A stretch of DNA of 64,000 nt from Longibaculum muris (GTDB taxonomy: Bacteria; Bacillota_I; Bacilli_A; Erysipelotrichales; Coprobacillaceae): the NCBI RefSeq assembly GCF_004343035.1, contig NZ_SMCQ01000007.1:44183-108182 (forward strand). Reading direction: 5' to 3'. The notes below the pieces were generated by a model. The model saw only the letters and a program-made list of their open reading frames with translations. It had not been told where the DNA came from and searched no databases. Positions 41,827 to 50,945 of this stretch are shown piece after piece (position 1 is the stretch's first letter; each line of letters opens with the position of its first letter). The position numbers and the translations under genes were made by a program.

Positions 41827-43037
41827 TGTTTGAAAATGTACAGGATGCTATTGCATATATTGAATCAAGAAGAAATAAAAGAAGTATTGATGAATTTAGA
41901 GAAACTTTAAATAAGTGTCGTATTCCGATGAAACAAAAGAATATGATTCATATTGCTGGAACAAATGGAAAAGGTTCAACAGTGAATTATTTAAGAAGTA
42001 TTTTAAATGCTCATGGATATAAAGTAGGAACTTTTACTTCACCTTATTTGATTTGTCATAATGATCGTATTCGTGTTGATGATGTTCCTATAAGTGATGA
42101 AGATTTGTTGTATTATATTAATAAGTATTATGATGTTATTGAAGAAGATGGCTTATCAATGTTTGAAATTGATGTTTTAATCATGTTGGCTTATTTTGAA
42201 ACATTGGATTTGGATTATCGTATCATTGAAACAGGAATTGGTGGATTGCATGATAAGACAAATGTTATTGATCCAATTATTAGTGTCATTACAAATATTG
42301 GCATGGATCATCAAAAACAATTAGGTGAAAGCATCTATGATATTATTAATGAAAAGATGGGTATTATTAAACCTCATCAAATGTTTATTACCAGTGAAAC
42401 AAAAGGGACTATTTTAGCTCGTTTACAAGAACAATGTGATGCGCAAGGAGCTATGATGTATGTTGTTCCAGAATATCAGGTTTCTCGTTATCCTTTCCAT
42501 TTCCGTTATCGTGATATGGCTTTTACGCTTGAAAATCAAGGAATTTATCAAGTTACAAATGCCCGTCTTGCTTTAACGATTGCTTCAAAGCTGATTCACT
42601 TAGATTCAACACTTACAACTCCAGCGATTGAAAATGCCTCATGGAAAGGACGTTATGAAACATTGCCTTATCATGAACGTAGTGTAGAAATCGATGGCGC
42701 ACATAATGTACCTGGAATCAAAGCATTGATACAAACTTTACGAGTAAAAAATGAGAAGGATATTAGTATTATCTTTTCGTGTTTAACAGATAAAGACATT
42801 ACACCAATGTTAGATATGATGCTTAAGGAAGGATATACTGTTTATTTAACAACATTTAATGATGAACGTGCAATTGATTTATCAAATGTTGAATCACGAC
42901 CTGGATTGATTATTGTGGATAGTTTCATGGAAGCTTTAAAGGCTGCCTATGTGAAGAAAACACATATTGTGATTACGGGTTCATTACATTTTATTTCACG
43001 TGTTCGTAAATATTTAATTGAAGAAGCAAAAAAATAA
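41826..43037 (+). CDS. folC: Folylpolyglutamate synthase / dihydrofolate synthase
   Basis: 403 residues, slightly shorter than typical. The ATP loop is IAGTNGKGSTVNYL; YRIIETGIGGLHDKTN and VITNIGMDHQKQLG are metal- and Mur-ligase-type segments; DGAHNVPG is the C-terminal motif. It adds glutamate to folates. The start at 41826 has GGAGG 8 nt upstream, within ung. A strong terminator ends the run. Confidence 0.92.
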   Translation: MFENVQDAIAYIESRRNKRSIDEFRETLNKCRIPMKQKNMIHIAGTNGKGSTVNYLRSILNAHGYKVGTFTSPYLICHNDRIRVDDVPISDEDLLYYINKYYDVIEEDGLSMFEIDVLIMLAYFETLDLDYRIIETGIGGLHDKTNVIDPIISVITNIGMDHQKQLGESIYDIINEKMGIIKPHQMFITSETKGTILARLQEQCDAQGAMMYVVPEYQVSRYPFHFRYRDMAFTLENQGIYQVTNARLALTIASKLIHLDSTLTTPAIENASWKGRYETLPYHERSVEIDGAHNVPGIKALIQTLRVKNEKDISIIFSCLTDKDITPMLDMMLKEGYTVYLTTFNDERAIDLSNVESRPGLIIVDSFMEALKAAYVKKTHIVITGSLHFISRVRKYLIEEAKK

Positions 43038-43051
43038 AATATTTATTTTGA

Positions 43052-43082
43052 GACTATTCATTGTGAATAGTCTTTTTTTCAT
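43052..43082 (+). terminator. Rho-independent terminator after folC
   Basis: AGACTATTCA, TTG loop, TGAATAGTCT, run of T. Confidence 0.9.
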
Positions 43083-43114
43083 ATAGTATAGGTTATAGAA
43101 GGAGAGTGATAAGG

Positions 43115-43642
43115 ATGAAAGTAGTTCAACTTAATCAAGAAAACGCAAAAGTGGTTGCCAAGCTTATGCATGGAATAAAACCTGAATGGTGGCCAACTTT
43201 TGAAGATGCTTATGGTCAACTCACAAACATTGATGAAAGTATTGGCACAGTTGGTTGGTATTTATCAGATGAGAATGGCAATCCTCTAGGATGGGCACTG
43301 TTTAGGGAAATGAAAGCATATTTATCTTTAGAATTAGAGTGTTCTGGTTTTAATGATAAGGGTGTTTTTAAGCTAGAACACAAACTTAAAGATTTATTTG
43401 ATGTTGCAGAAAAATATGCAAAATCTAAAGGTTATACAACATTAAGAACTGGTATGAGTTCTCTAGATTTTAATATTGATGGACAAAGAATAGATAATAT
43501 TGCTGAAGCTTTGGAATCTTTAAAAACGCAAAGAGTTGATTATTATTGGTTATTAGATTATGGTTTTAGGGTTATGGGGATACATCCTAATGCTTATGGA
43601 AATAATATGCATTGTATTTTATTTGTTAAAGAATTAGAGTGA
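43115..43642 (+). CDS. Possible GNAT-like acetyltransferase
   Basis: 175 residues from the ATG at 43115, 8 nt after GGAGAG. The layout (beta start, helix, GTVGWYLSDENGNPLGWALFRE strands, then LKDLFDVAEKYAKSKGYTTLRTG, and a YYWLLDYGFRVMGI end) suggests a GNAT fold, but the acetyl-CoA loop is not clear, so the assignment is tentative. It is a single-gene unit between terminators. Confidence 0.5.
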   Translation: MKVVQLNQENAKVVAKLMHGIKPEWWPTFEDAYGQLTNIDESIGTVGWYLSDENGNPLGWALFREMKAYLSLELECSGFNDKGVFKLEHKLKDLFDVAEKYAKSKGYTTLRTGMSSLDFNIDGQRIDNIAEALESLKTQRVDYYWLLDYGFRVMGIHPNAYGNNMHCILFVKELE

Positions 43643-43660
43643 AGATTTAATTCCTGAATT

Positions 43661-43684
43661 AAAAAAGGCAATATTGCCTTTTTT
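43661..43684. terminator. Bidirectional terminator
   Basis: Perfect palindrome AAAAAAGGCAAT / ATTGCCTTTTTT between convergent genes. Confidence 0.85.
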
Positions 43685-44000
43685 AACGTGTATTGAAATT
43701 AATCGGTTCATCAAATTCTGCCCAATCGAAATAAACGAATTGGAAAAGATAGAATTTTTGATTCTTTGGATCACGAACAATAAAATGATCCCTTCCAACT
43801 TGTTCAATAATACCTTTGTATGCACGATCACGCCAATCAGTGCTGCCAGTATAGGTAAAATAGAATGTCCCAAGCTTACCAATATTTAAACGTAAAATAT
43901 TCTCTAAATAAGTTTGTGTAGATATTGGTGTTGGTAATGCAGCAGTTTGTGAAGTCTGCATTCCTTGCAAAATTGATTGATTATCAGTATTAGTATCCAT
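43683..44000 (-). CDS. gerQ: Spore coat protein GerQ
   Basis: 105 residues matching the conserved GerQ end: YLENILRLNIGKLGTFYFTY, then KGIIEQVGRDHFIVRDP and YLFQFVYFDWAEFDEP. GerQ is a coat protein needed to keep CwlJ active in germination. It lies 8 bp after cwlJ on the minus strand, as in B. subtilis. The short N-terminus is Gln/Thr rich. Confidence 0.9.
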   Translation of the reverse strand: MDTNTDNQSILQGMQTSQTAALPTPISTQTYLENILRLNIGKLGTFYFTYTGSTDWRDRAYKGIIEQVGRDHFIVRDPKNQKFYLFQFVYFDWAEFDEPINFNTR

Positions 44001-44008
44001 AGACCCTC

Positions 44009-44431
44009 CTACAAGTCACAATTTAATTTTCCCCCAGGGGCATAAAAACAGTGGTTTTTGTATCGACCAGTGAGATTTCCATAAAATTGATCTGGACATG
44101 ATACCCTTGCTCCAGGGTTTTTAAACCATAAGGCATCATAAGCTGGTTCGACACGATATCCGTCGATATTTCTTAATGCAAGTTCTCGCTCTTTAGCGTT
44201 GACGGGTTGGTTGAAAAGTGGCTGATCAACCCCAGCAAAAGCATTTTTTTGGTATACAACCTCATAAATATTGCGGGTGTTTTTAAAAACATCACAATTA
44301 GCAACAACCCGATTAACAATAACATTTCCTACCATTAACATTCCTTCGTCACCTTCACCAAGAGCTTCTGATTTCATGATTCTGGCTAATAATTCTACGT
44401 CTGAATCATTGTATGTTATTCTTGGAGACAA
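44009..44431 (-). CDS. cwlJ: Spore cortex-lytic enzyme CwlJ
   Basis: About 140 residues of the SleB/CwlJ hydrolase family: LARIMKSEALGEGDEG with the catalytic glutamate, GNVIVNRV, and YDALWFKNPG, GRYKNHCFYAPGG near the end. It degrades cortex peptidoglycan during germination. The frame also has ATG at 44437 and GTG at 44440, but AGAGG then lies 2 nt or less from them. The TTG at 44431 is 8 nt from it and is preferred, though unsure. It heads the cwlJ-gerQ pair. Confidence 0.85.
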   Translation of the reverse strand: MSPRITYNDSDVELLARIMKSEALGEGDEGMLMVGNVIVNRVVANCDVFKNTRNIYEVVYQKNAFAGVDQPLFNQPVNAKERELALRNIDGYRVEPAYDALWFKNPGARVSCPDQFYGNLTGRYKNHCFYAPGGKLNCDL

Positions 44432-44584
44432 ATTCATCACCTCTTTTTAATATATGCAATTGTAAAGAAAAATTGCTTAAATTCAAAAAAGATTGGAAAG
44501 ATGAATGAAATTTCGATATTGTAAAAAATTGAAGATTTTTTATTTATGAAAATGACATGAAATTGTGTTTTTTTAACTAAGTTT

Positions 44585-44594
44585 GTGATAGAAT
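44585..44594 (+). promoter_or_regulatory. Probable extended -10 of the glg operon
   Basis: TGTGATAGAAT ending 44594, about 48 nt before glgC; no clear -35. The 13-nt string TTGTGATAGAATA also occurs at the galT promoter. The rest of 44441-44640 shows no other feature. Confidence 0.4.
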
Positions 44595-44642
44595 AGATTT
44601 ATAGGTAAGCACTTTCACATTCAAAGTTTAGGAGGAAAAAAT

Positions 44643-45770
44643 ATGAGTAAAGAAATTGTTGCGATGATCCTAGCAGGTGGTCGAGGAACACGTCTGGAAG
44701 CTTTAACAGCTAAAGTTGCGAAACCTGCTGTCTATTTTGGAGGAAAATACAGAATTATTGACTTTCCTCTAAGCAACTGTGCAAACTCAGGGATTGATAT
44801 CGTTGGCGTTTTGACACAGTACGAATCAGTATTATTAGGAAGCTATGTTGGAGCTGGTTCTAAGTGGGGACTTGATGGAAATAACTCACTTGCAGCGAAT
44901 TTACCAGCACGTGAGAGAGGGGAAGTTGGTGCCACTTGGTATGCCGGTACTGCTGATGCGATTTATCAAAATATTAGTTTCTTAGATCAATATGATCCTG
45001 AATATGTTTTGATTCTTTCTGGTGACCATATTTATAAAATGGATTATGCTGATATGTTAGCTGCTCACAAAGCTAAAAATGCTGATTTAACTGTTGCAGT
45101 TTTAAATGTATCTATGAAAGAAGCAAGTCGTTTTGGTATCATGAATACAAATAAAGATGGAACGATTTATGAGTTTGAAGAAAAACCTGAAAAACCTAAG
45201 TCTACATTAGCATCTATGGGTATTTATATTTTCACTTATAAAGAATTAAGAAAATACTTAATTGAAGATGCTAAAAATGAAGAAAGTAAACATGACTTTG
45301 GTATGAATATTATTCCAATGATGTTAAATGAAGGTAAGAAATTATATGCTTATGAATTTGATGGATATTGGAAAGATGTTGGAACTGTAGAAAGTTTATG
45401 GCAAGCTAACATGGACTTGTTAGATGATAAAGAATTAGATCTTTATAACATCAAGAAAGATTGGAAAATTTACACTGAAGATACATTGAGTAAACCTCAA
45501 ATTATTGGAGAAGAAGCAAGTGTTAAGAATTCACTTGTTACTCAAGGATGCATTGTCAATGGTGATGTAGAGGGTTCTGTTTTATTTAATAATGTTTATA
45601 TTGGTGAAGGTGCTAAAGTTGTTGATTCTGTCTTAATGCCAGGGGTATTGATAGAAGAAGGAGCAGAAGTTTACAAAGCTATCATTGATGAAGGTGTCGT
45701 TATTAAAGCTAAGAAAGTTGTCAACAAGGATGCTAAAGTAGTAGAACTTGTTAGTGACAATGCGAGATAG
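44643..45770 (+). CDS. glgC: Glucose-1-phosphate adenylyltransferase
   Basis: 375 residues, normal for Firmicutes GlgC. It makes ADP-glucose, the glycogen precursor. The ATP site is [41 protein letters not shown] and [12 protein letters not shown] follow, then a left-handed beta-helix with hexapeptide repeats. TAGGAGGA precedes the ATG. It is the first gene of glgC-glgD-glgA. Confidence 0.95.
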   Translation: MSKEIVAMILAGGRGTRLEALTAKVAKPAVYFGGKYRIIDFPLSNCANSGIDIVGVLTQYESVLLGSYVGAGSKWGLDGNNSLAANLPARERGEVGATWYAGTADAIYQNISFLDQYDPEYVLILSGDHIYKMDYADMLAAHKAKNADLTVAVLNVSMKEASRFGIMNTNKDGTIYEFEEKPEKPKSTLASMGIYIFTYKELRKYLIEDAKNEESKHDFGMNIIPMMLNEGKKLYAYEFDGYWKDVGTVESLWQANMDLLDDKELDLYNIKKDWKIYTEDTLSKPQIIGEEASVKNSLVTQGCIVNGDVEGSVLFNNVYIGEGAKVVDSVLMPGVLIEEGAEVYKAIIDEGVVIKAKKVVNKDAKVVELVSDNAR

Positions 45771-45782
45771 GGGGTTAACAAA

Positions 45783-46889
45783 ATGGCAAAAGTCGTTGGA
45801 TTAGTAAATTTACACTCTGATGTTTCTTATAAGGGATTAACTGAAAGAAGACCAGTTGCATCTGTTAGTTTTTTAGGAAGATATGGAATTATTGATTTTG
45901 TTTTATCTAATATGTCTAACTCTAATGTAGATACTGTTGGGGTTTTGATTAAAGAAAAACCAAGATCTTTGTTTAAACATTTAGGAAATGGGAATTCATG
46001 GAATTTTAACTCTAAATCTGGTGGGGTTTCATTGTTATATAATGAAAAATATGCAAATAGCCCTATGTATAATCATGATATTAATAATTTAGTTGAAAAT
46101 ATTGCGTTTTTAGAAAAAGCAAAAGCAGATTATATTGTCATTGCACCAGCACATATTATTACAACTATGAATTATGCTGAAGTCATTGATGCTCATGCAA
46201 GATCTGGGGCTGAAATTACAATGGTATATCAAAGAATTAATAATGCTAATGAGTCATTTGTTGGTTCAGATTATTTAAGATTAAAAGGTAAACAAGTGAC
46301 TGAAATTAAAAAGAATAAAGGTAATCGTAAAGAAAGAAATATTTCATTAGAAACTTATGTTATTAATGCAAAAGTTTTATTGAAATTAATTGATTATGCG
46401 AAAAAGATTAGTTCTTTCTTTGATTTAAAAGATACTTTAGCTTATTTATGTGATGAAAGAAAAATCATGGCTTATGAATATAAAGGATTCGCAAGATGTA
46501 TTGATTCTTATGATGCTTATTATAAAGTAAGTATGGAATTCTTAGATATGGACGTTTCTACTCAAGTATTCAAGAGTACATGGCCAATCTTCACAAATAC
46601 AAATGATACACCTCCAACAAAATATCTAAAGAATGCACAAGTGAAGAAATCATTTGTTGCTAATGGAGCTATTATTGATGGTGAAGTTGAAGGAAGTATT
46701 CTTTCTCGTAATGTTATTATTGGTAAGAATGCAGTTGTTAAGAATTGTATTATTTTAAATGGATCTAAAGTTAGTCCTGGAGCTCATCTTGAAAATGTAA
46801 TTATTGATAAAGATGCGCGTATTGAAAAGAAAACTGAATTAATTGGTGACGCAGAACCTCTTTATGTTAAAGAAGGAGATGTTGTTTAA
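45783..46889 (+). CDS. glgD: GlgD, regulatory subunit of ADP-glucose pyrophosphorylase
   Basis: 368 residues, a GlgC relative. It lacks the GGxGxRL ATP loop (NLHSDVSYKGLTERRP instead) but keeps GRYGIIDFVLSNMSNS and the hexapeptide-repeat end, as normal for GlgD. In Firmicutes GlgD forms a heterotetramer with GlgC and raises its activity. It lies between glgC (12-bp gap) and glgA (1-base overlap). Confidence 0.93.
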   Translation: MAKVVGLVNLHSDVSYKGLTERRPVASVSFLGRYGIIDFVLSNMSNSNVDTVGVLIKEKPRSLFKHLGNGNSWNFNSKSGGVSLLYNEKYANSPMYNHDINNLVENIAFLEKAKADYIVIAPAHIITTMNYAEVIDAHARSGAEITMVYQRINNANESFVGSDYLRLKGKQVTEIKKNKGNRKERNISLETYVINAKVLLKLIDYAKKISSFFDLKDTLAYLCDERKIMAYEYKGFARCIDSYDAYYKVSMEFLDMDVSTQVFKSTWPIFTNTNDTPPTKYLKNAQVKKSFVANGAIIDGEVEGSILSRNVIIGKNAVVKNCIILNGSKVSPGAHLENVIIDKDARIEKKTELIGDAEPLYVKEGDVV

Positions 46890-48316
46890 TGAGAATCGTT
46901 TTTGCAACAAGTGAAGCCAATCCCTATATTAAATCTGGGGGATTAGCTGATGTTTTAGGATCACTTCCTAAAGCACTCGTTCAAAAGGGTCATGAATGTA
47001 TTGTTGTTTTACCAAAATATCAAGATATGAAATTGGCTGATACATTGGAATATGTTATGAGCTATGATATTTGGGTAGGATGGAGAAAATGTTATTGTGG
47101 TGTCTTTAAAGCTGAGTACGATGGTGTAACTTATTACTTTATTGATAATGAACAATATTTTAGAAGACCTGGATTATATGGATATGATGATGATAATGAA
47201 AGATTTGCTTATTTTGATTTTGCCGTTTTAGAATTATTATCACATGTAGATATTAAACCAGATATTCTACATTTGCATGATTGGCAAACTGCTATGATTG
47301 CAACTTTATACAAAGAAAGATATGCTTATTATGAATATTATCAAGGAATTAAAGTTGTCTTTACAATTCATAATATTGCTTATCAAGGAAAATGTGATCC
47401 AGCATTGTTAAGTGACCATTTTGGTTTAGATAATTATCTTTACTATAATGGAAATTGTCGTAATGATGGATGCTTCAATATGATGAAAGCTGCTATTTTC
47501 TATAGTGATGTGATTACGACTGTTTCACCTACTTATGCTCAAGAAATCTTAACTGATAGTTTTGGTGAAGGTTTACAAAGTATTTTACAAATGCGTCGAC
47601 ATGATTTGTATGGAATTTTAAATGGGGTTGATTATGATACAATTAATCCATCTACTGATCCGCAAATTGTTGAACATTTTGATGAAACAACAGTTGATGA
47701 AAAGAAAGTCGCAAATAAGTTAGCACTTCAAAAAGAATGTGGACTTCCAGTTGATCCGGATATTCCATTGATTGGAATTGTTACAAGATTAACTTGGCAA
47801 AAGGGACTAGATTTAATTATTAATCGTATGGATGAATTAATGAAACGTGATGTGCAAGTTGTTATCTTAGGTGCTGGTGATTTGAAATATGAAGAACCAT
47901 TAAAAGGATTTGCCGCTTATCATAATCAAAAATTATCATTAAATTTAAAATATGATTTTGGTTTATCTTGTCGTATCTATGCTGGTTGTGATATGTTCTT
48001 GATGCCATCATTATTTGAACCTTGTGGTTTATCACAAATGATGTCATTACGTTATGGAACAATCCCAATTGTAAGAGAAACTGGTGGATTGAAGGATAGT
48101 GTTGAACCATATAATGAATTTGAAAATACGGGAACAGGATTTAGCTTTAAGAACTATAATGCACATGAAATGATGGAAATTATTGATTATGCTTTAGAAG
48201 TTTATAAAGATAAAGACAAATGGCGTGGATTAGTGCATCGTGCAATGAATGCTAAACTTGATTGGGACAAAAGTGCTGATGCCTATTTGAAAGTTTTTAA
48301 TTCATTGTTAGATTAG
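46889..48316 (+). CDS. glgA: Glycogen synthase (ADP-glucose)
   Basis: 475 residues of GT5. It adds glucose from ADP-glucose to glycogen. The K-x-G-G-L loop is IKSGGLADVLGSLPKAL; IVTRLTWQKGLDLI and the end motif MPSLFEPCGLSQM, with RETGGLKDSV, are present. A branching enzyme and phosphorylase are not in this operon. Its stop precedes a hairpin. Confidence 0.95.
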   Translation: MRIVFATSEANPYIKSGGLADVLGSLPKALVQKGHECIVVLPKYQDMKLADTLEYVMSYDIWVGWRKCYCGVFKAEYDGVTYYFIDNEQYFRRPGLYGYDDDNERFAYFDFAVLELLSHVDIKPDILHLHDWQTAMIATLYKERYAYYEYYQGIKVVFTIHNIAYQGKCDPALLSDHFGLDNYLYYNGNCRNDGCFNMMKAAIFYSDVITTVSPTYAQEILTDSFGEGLQSILQMRRHDLYGILNGVDYDTINPSTDPQIVEHFDETTVDEKKVANKLALQKECGLPVDPDIPLIGIVTRLTWQKGLDLIINRMDELMKRDVQVVILGAGDLKYEEPLKGFAAYHNQKLSLNLKYDFGLSCRIYAGCDMFLMPSLFEPCGLSQMMSLRYGTIPIVRETGGLKDSVEPYNEFENTGTGFSFKNYNAHEMMEIIDYALEVYKDKDKWRGLVHRAMNAKLDWDKSADAYLKVFNSLLD

Positions 48317-48318
48317 GT

Positions 48319-48350
48319 AAAAGGGATAGGGAAAACCTATCTCTTTTATG
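48319..48350 (+). terminator. Hairpin terminator after glgA
   Basis: AAAAGGGATAGG, GAAAA loop, CCTATCTCTTTT with one G-U pair; short T-run. Confidence 0.6.
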
Positions 48351-48421
48351 CTGAAATAAGAAATGATTTGCTTTCTTGTTTATTGTTTAGTACAATGGAT
48401 GTGGTAAGGAGGAGAAAAGAT

Positions 48422-48943
48422 ATGCGTACTTTCTTGAAAATTTTTACTGTCATAGCATTGATTTTGGTTTTCTTTGCATGTGGAAAAAAAGAAGTCGTTG
48501 TTTCTTTGGAAAAAGAAGGCGTCGAATATAAAGTTGGCGACCAAGTTTCTTTTTACTATCCTAAAGATTTTACCTTAGATACAAACTCTGAAAATAAACA
48601 AATCATACGTTTTATAAAAGATGAAGAAGTTATCACTTATACAACTATTCAAGATGATACAGATAATAAGCTTGAGGATATGCCTGAACTTTATGCTGGG
48701 CAACTTGAAGAAGATGGAGCAAGTGAGGTTGGCTATAAGACAGAGAAAATAGATAGTGGTTTGAAAATTTATGAGTTTACTGGTATCTTTGAAGCAACAG
48801 GTATAAAATTTGAACATGTTGTTTATTTCACTGATCAAGCAACATATGATTTTGCTTACCTTGCTCCACAAGAAGTTTATGATGAAAATATTCATGTGAT
48901 ATTACAATATTTACAGTCGTTAACTGTTCATCATTATTCTTGA
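48422..48943 (+). CDS. Putative lipoprotein
   Basis: 173 residues. After a hydrophobic stretch the signal ends LVFFACGKK; the cysteine near 20 fits a lipoprotein lipobox, though FAC is weak. The rest is a single domain with VGDQVSFYYPKDFTLDT, a pattern in small Firmicutes lipoproteins of unknown role (PsbP-like). GGAGGAG before the ATG supports the start; the frame extends upstream without one. It precedes the cysS leader. Confidence 0.7.
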   Translation: MRTFLKIFTVIALILVFFACGKKEVVVSLEKEGVEYKVGDQVSFYYPKDFTLDTNSENKQIIRFIKDEEVITYTTIQDDTDNKLEDMPELYAGQLEEDGASEVGYKTEKIDSGLKIYEFTGIFEATGIKFEHVVYFTDQATYDFAYLAPQEVYDENIHVILQYLQSLTVHHYS

Positions 48944-49002
48944 TAAATAAAATTGAATTTGATATAGTATAAATAAATTATAAGTAAGAATGAAGAATGA
49001 AT

Positions 49003-49166
49003 GAAATGGATAGAGAGAGCTGGGATGGTGGAACAGCTTCACGGATGATTTTGGATGCACTTACTTGAGTCTTTTGAAAAGAAAGAACGTAAACTTGCGT
49101 TAAAAGTAATGGAAAGCATACAATAAGGTGGAGGCATAGGAATGCTCTTTATTGTTTGCTTTTTTC
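49003..49166 (+). promoter_or_regulatory. T-box riboswitch (tRNA-Cys) before cysS
   Basis: A leader of about 165 nt with stem I features (AGAGAGCTGGGATGGTGGAACAG split by loops), a candidate UGC cysteine specifier in GGATGCAC at about 49055-49060, an AGGTGGA T-box-like core at 49126-49132 whose UGGA can pair with the UCCA end of tRNA-Cys, and a terminator. Uncharged tRNA-Cys should favour readthrough into cysS. Confidence 0.75.
49114..49165 (+). terminator. T-box-controlled terminator
   Basis: AAGCATACAATAA / TTATTGTTTGCTT with one mismatch, then a T-run. The loop contains the T-box core. Confidence 0.75.
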
Positions 49167-49184
49167 ATTTTAAAGGAGGAAACT

Positions 49185-50522
49185 ATGAAATTATTTAATA
49201 CTTTAACAAACAAGAAAGAAGAATTTGTCCCAATTAAAGAGGGAGAGGTTAGTATTTATGTATGTGGACCTACGGTTTATAATTATGTTCATATTGGAAA
49301 TACGCGACCAATGATTGTTTTTGATGTTTTAAGAAGAACTTTTGAATATTTAGGATATAAAGTGACTTTTGTTTCTAATTTTACAGATGTTGATGATAAG
49401 ATTATTAAGGCAGCAAAGGCTGAAGGAATTAGTGAGAAACAATTAACAGATAAGTATATTAAGGCTTATGAAGATGTGAGACGTGGATTGAATTTATTAT
49501 TTCCAACTTATGCTCCACGTGTAACGGAAACAATGCAGCCAATTATTGATTTTATTAAGGATTTGGTTGATCAAGGTTATGCTTATGAAGTTGATGGTGA
49601 TGTTTATTTTAGAGTGACTAAAATTAAAGAATATGGAATGTTATCAGGAATTAAAGTTGAAGACTTGATTGCTGGAGCTAGCGAACGTGTGGATGACAAT
49701 GATAAAAAAGAAAGCTCTACAGATTTTGCTTTATGGAAAAAGACAGATGAAGGGATTCAATTTGATAGTCCATGGTCTAAAGGGCGACCAGGGTGGCATA
49801 CTGAATGTGTTGTGATGATTAATGATATTTTCGATGATGGTCGTATTGATATTCATGGTGGTGGACAAGATTTAAAATTCCCACATCATGAAAATGAAAT
49901 TGCACAATCTATGGCTTGCCATCATCATCCAATTGCAAATGTATGGATGCATAATCAAATGATTAATATTAATAATCAAAAGATGTCTAAGTCTTTGGGA
50001 AATGTTTTATGGGCAAAAGATTTATTAATGGAATTAGGATGCAATGTCTATAAATGGTTAATGCTTTCTACACATTATAGAAATCCATTAAACTTTACTG
50101 AAGATGTTTTGAATAATGTGAAAAAAGAAGTAGAAAAAGTAGAAAATATTATCAAACAGACATCACTTTATTTACAAGTTAATCATTATAAGAGTGAAGA
50201 ATTTTGCAAAGAAAGTGTTGATCAAATGGTTGAGGCTTTGTCAGATGATTTAAATACATCATTAGCTTTAACTCAGATTCTTGGACAAGTTAAAGTTTTG
50301 AATCAAGCAATGCGCAACAAAGATAAAGATAATGCAATGATTTCAAAAGGATATCAAACATTATTACGTATGCTTGATGTGGTGGGATTTGTTCATGAGG
50401 TTAAGGTGTTAAGTGATGAAGATATTGAATTATATCAACATTGGCAAAGTGAAAAGGCAGCTAAAAATTTTGAAGTAGCTGATCAATTAAGAGAAAAATT
50501 GCAGGCAAAAGGGATTATTTAA
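49185..50522 (+). CDS. cysS: Cysteinyl-tRNA synthetase
   Basis: 445 residues. It charges tRNA-Cys. The class I HIGH motif is VHIGNTRP (with CGPTVYNY before it), KMSKS is in NNQKMSKSLGN, and zinc ligands include the first Cys, GWHTEC and HHENE. The start at 49185 has AAAGGAGG upstream; a longer frame begins inside the T-box terminator. It opens a block in the B. subtilis order cysS-mrnC-rlmB. Confidence 0.95.
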   Translation: MKLFNTLTNKKEEFVPIKEGEVSIYVCGPTVYNYVHIGNTRPMIVFDVLRRTFEYLGYKVTFVSNFTDVDDKIIKAAKAEGISEKQLTDKYIKAYEDVRRGLNLLFPTYAPRVTETMQPIIDFIKDLVDQGYAYEVDGDVYFRVTKIKEYGMLSGIKVEDLIAGASERVDDNDKKESSTDFALWKKTDEGIQFDSPWSKGRPGWHTECVVMINDIFDDGRIDIHGGGQDLKFPHHENEIAQSMACHHHPIANVWMHNQMININNQKMSKSLGNVLWAKDLLMELGCNVYKWLMLSTHYRNPLNFTEDVLNNVKKEVEKVENIIKQTSLYLQVNHYKSEEFCKESVDQMVEALSDDLNTSLALTQILGQVKVLNQAMRNKDKDNAMISKGYQTLLRMLDVVGFVHEVKVLSDEDIELYQHWQSEKAAKNFEVADQLREKLQAKGII

Positions 50523-50523
50523 G

Positions 50524-50913
50524 ATGAGACCAGATTTAATGAATGCTTTAGCTTTGGCCTATTTAGGTGATGGTGTTTTTGAGGTTTATGTCAGAGAATA
50601 TTTGATTGTAGAAAAGCAAATCACAAAGCCTGATTTATTACAGAAAGAAGCCATTCGTTTTGTGAGTGCGAAATCTCAGGCCGCTTTTATGCAAGCAGCC
50701 ATGGCTAATAATTGGGTCAGCGAAGAAGAAATAAGAATTTATAAACGTGGAAGAAATACCAAGAGTAATCGTGTGATGAAGAATACAAGTGTTATTACGC
50801 ATAATCAATCTTCTGGTTTTGAAGCATTGATTGGACATTTGTATTTATTGAAGAATGAAGAAAGAATTCAGGAGATTTTTGAGTTATATAAGAATTTTGT
50901 GGAAAATAATTGA
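50524..50913 (+). CDS. mrnC: Mini-ribonuclease 3
   Basis: 129 residues with one RNase III catalytic domain and no dsRNA-binding domain: LALAYLGDGVFEVYVREYL carries the metal-binding acidic residues. It matures 23S rRNA ends. It starts 1 bp after the cysS stop, the normal arrangement. Confidence 0.92.
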   Translation: MRPDLMNALALAYLGDGVFEVYVREYLIVEKQITKPDLLQKEAIRFVSAKSQAAFMQAAMANNWVSEEEIRIYKRGRNTKSNRVMKNTSVITHNQSSGFEALIGHLYLLKNEERIQEIFELYKNFVENN

Positions 50914-50945
50914 TAAGCTAAGAGTTTAAGATATGAGGAGTAATT

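Noticed and set aside
44449..44456. CATATATT as a sigma-E -10 for cwlJ
   Set aside because: The transcript would start almost inside the ribosome binding site, and the -35 match (GCAATTT) is poor.
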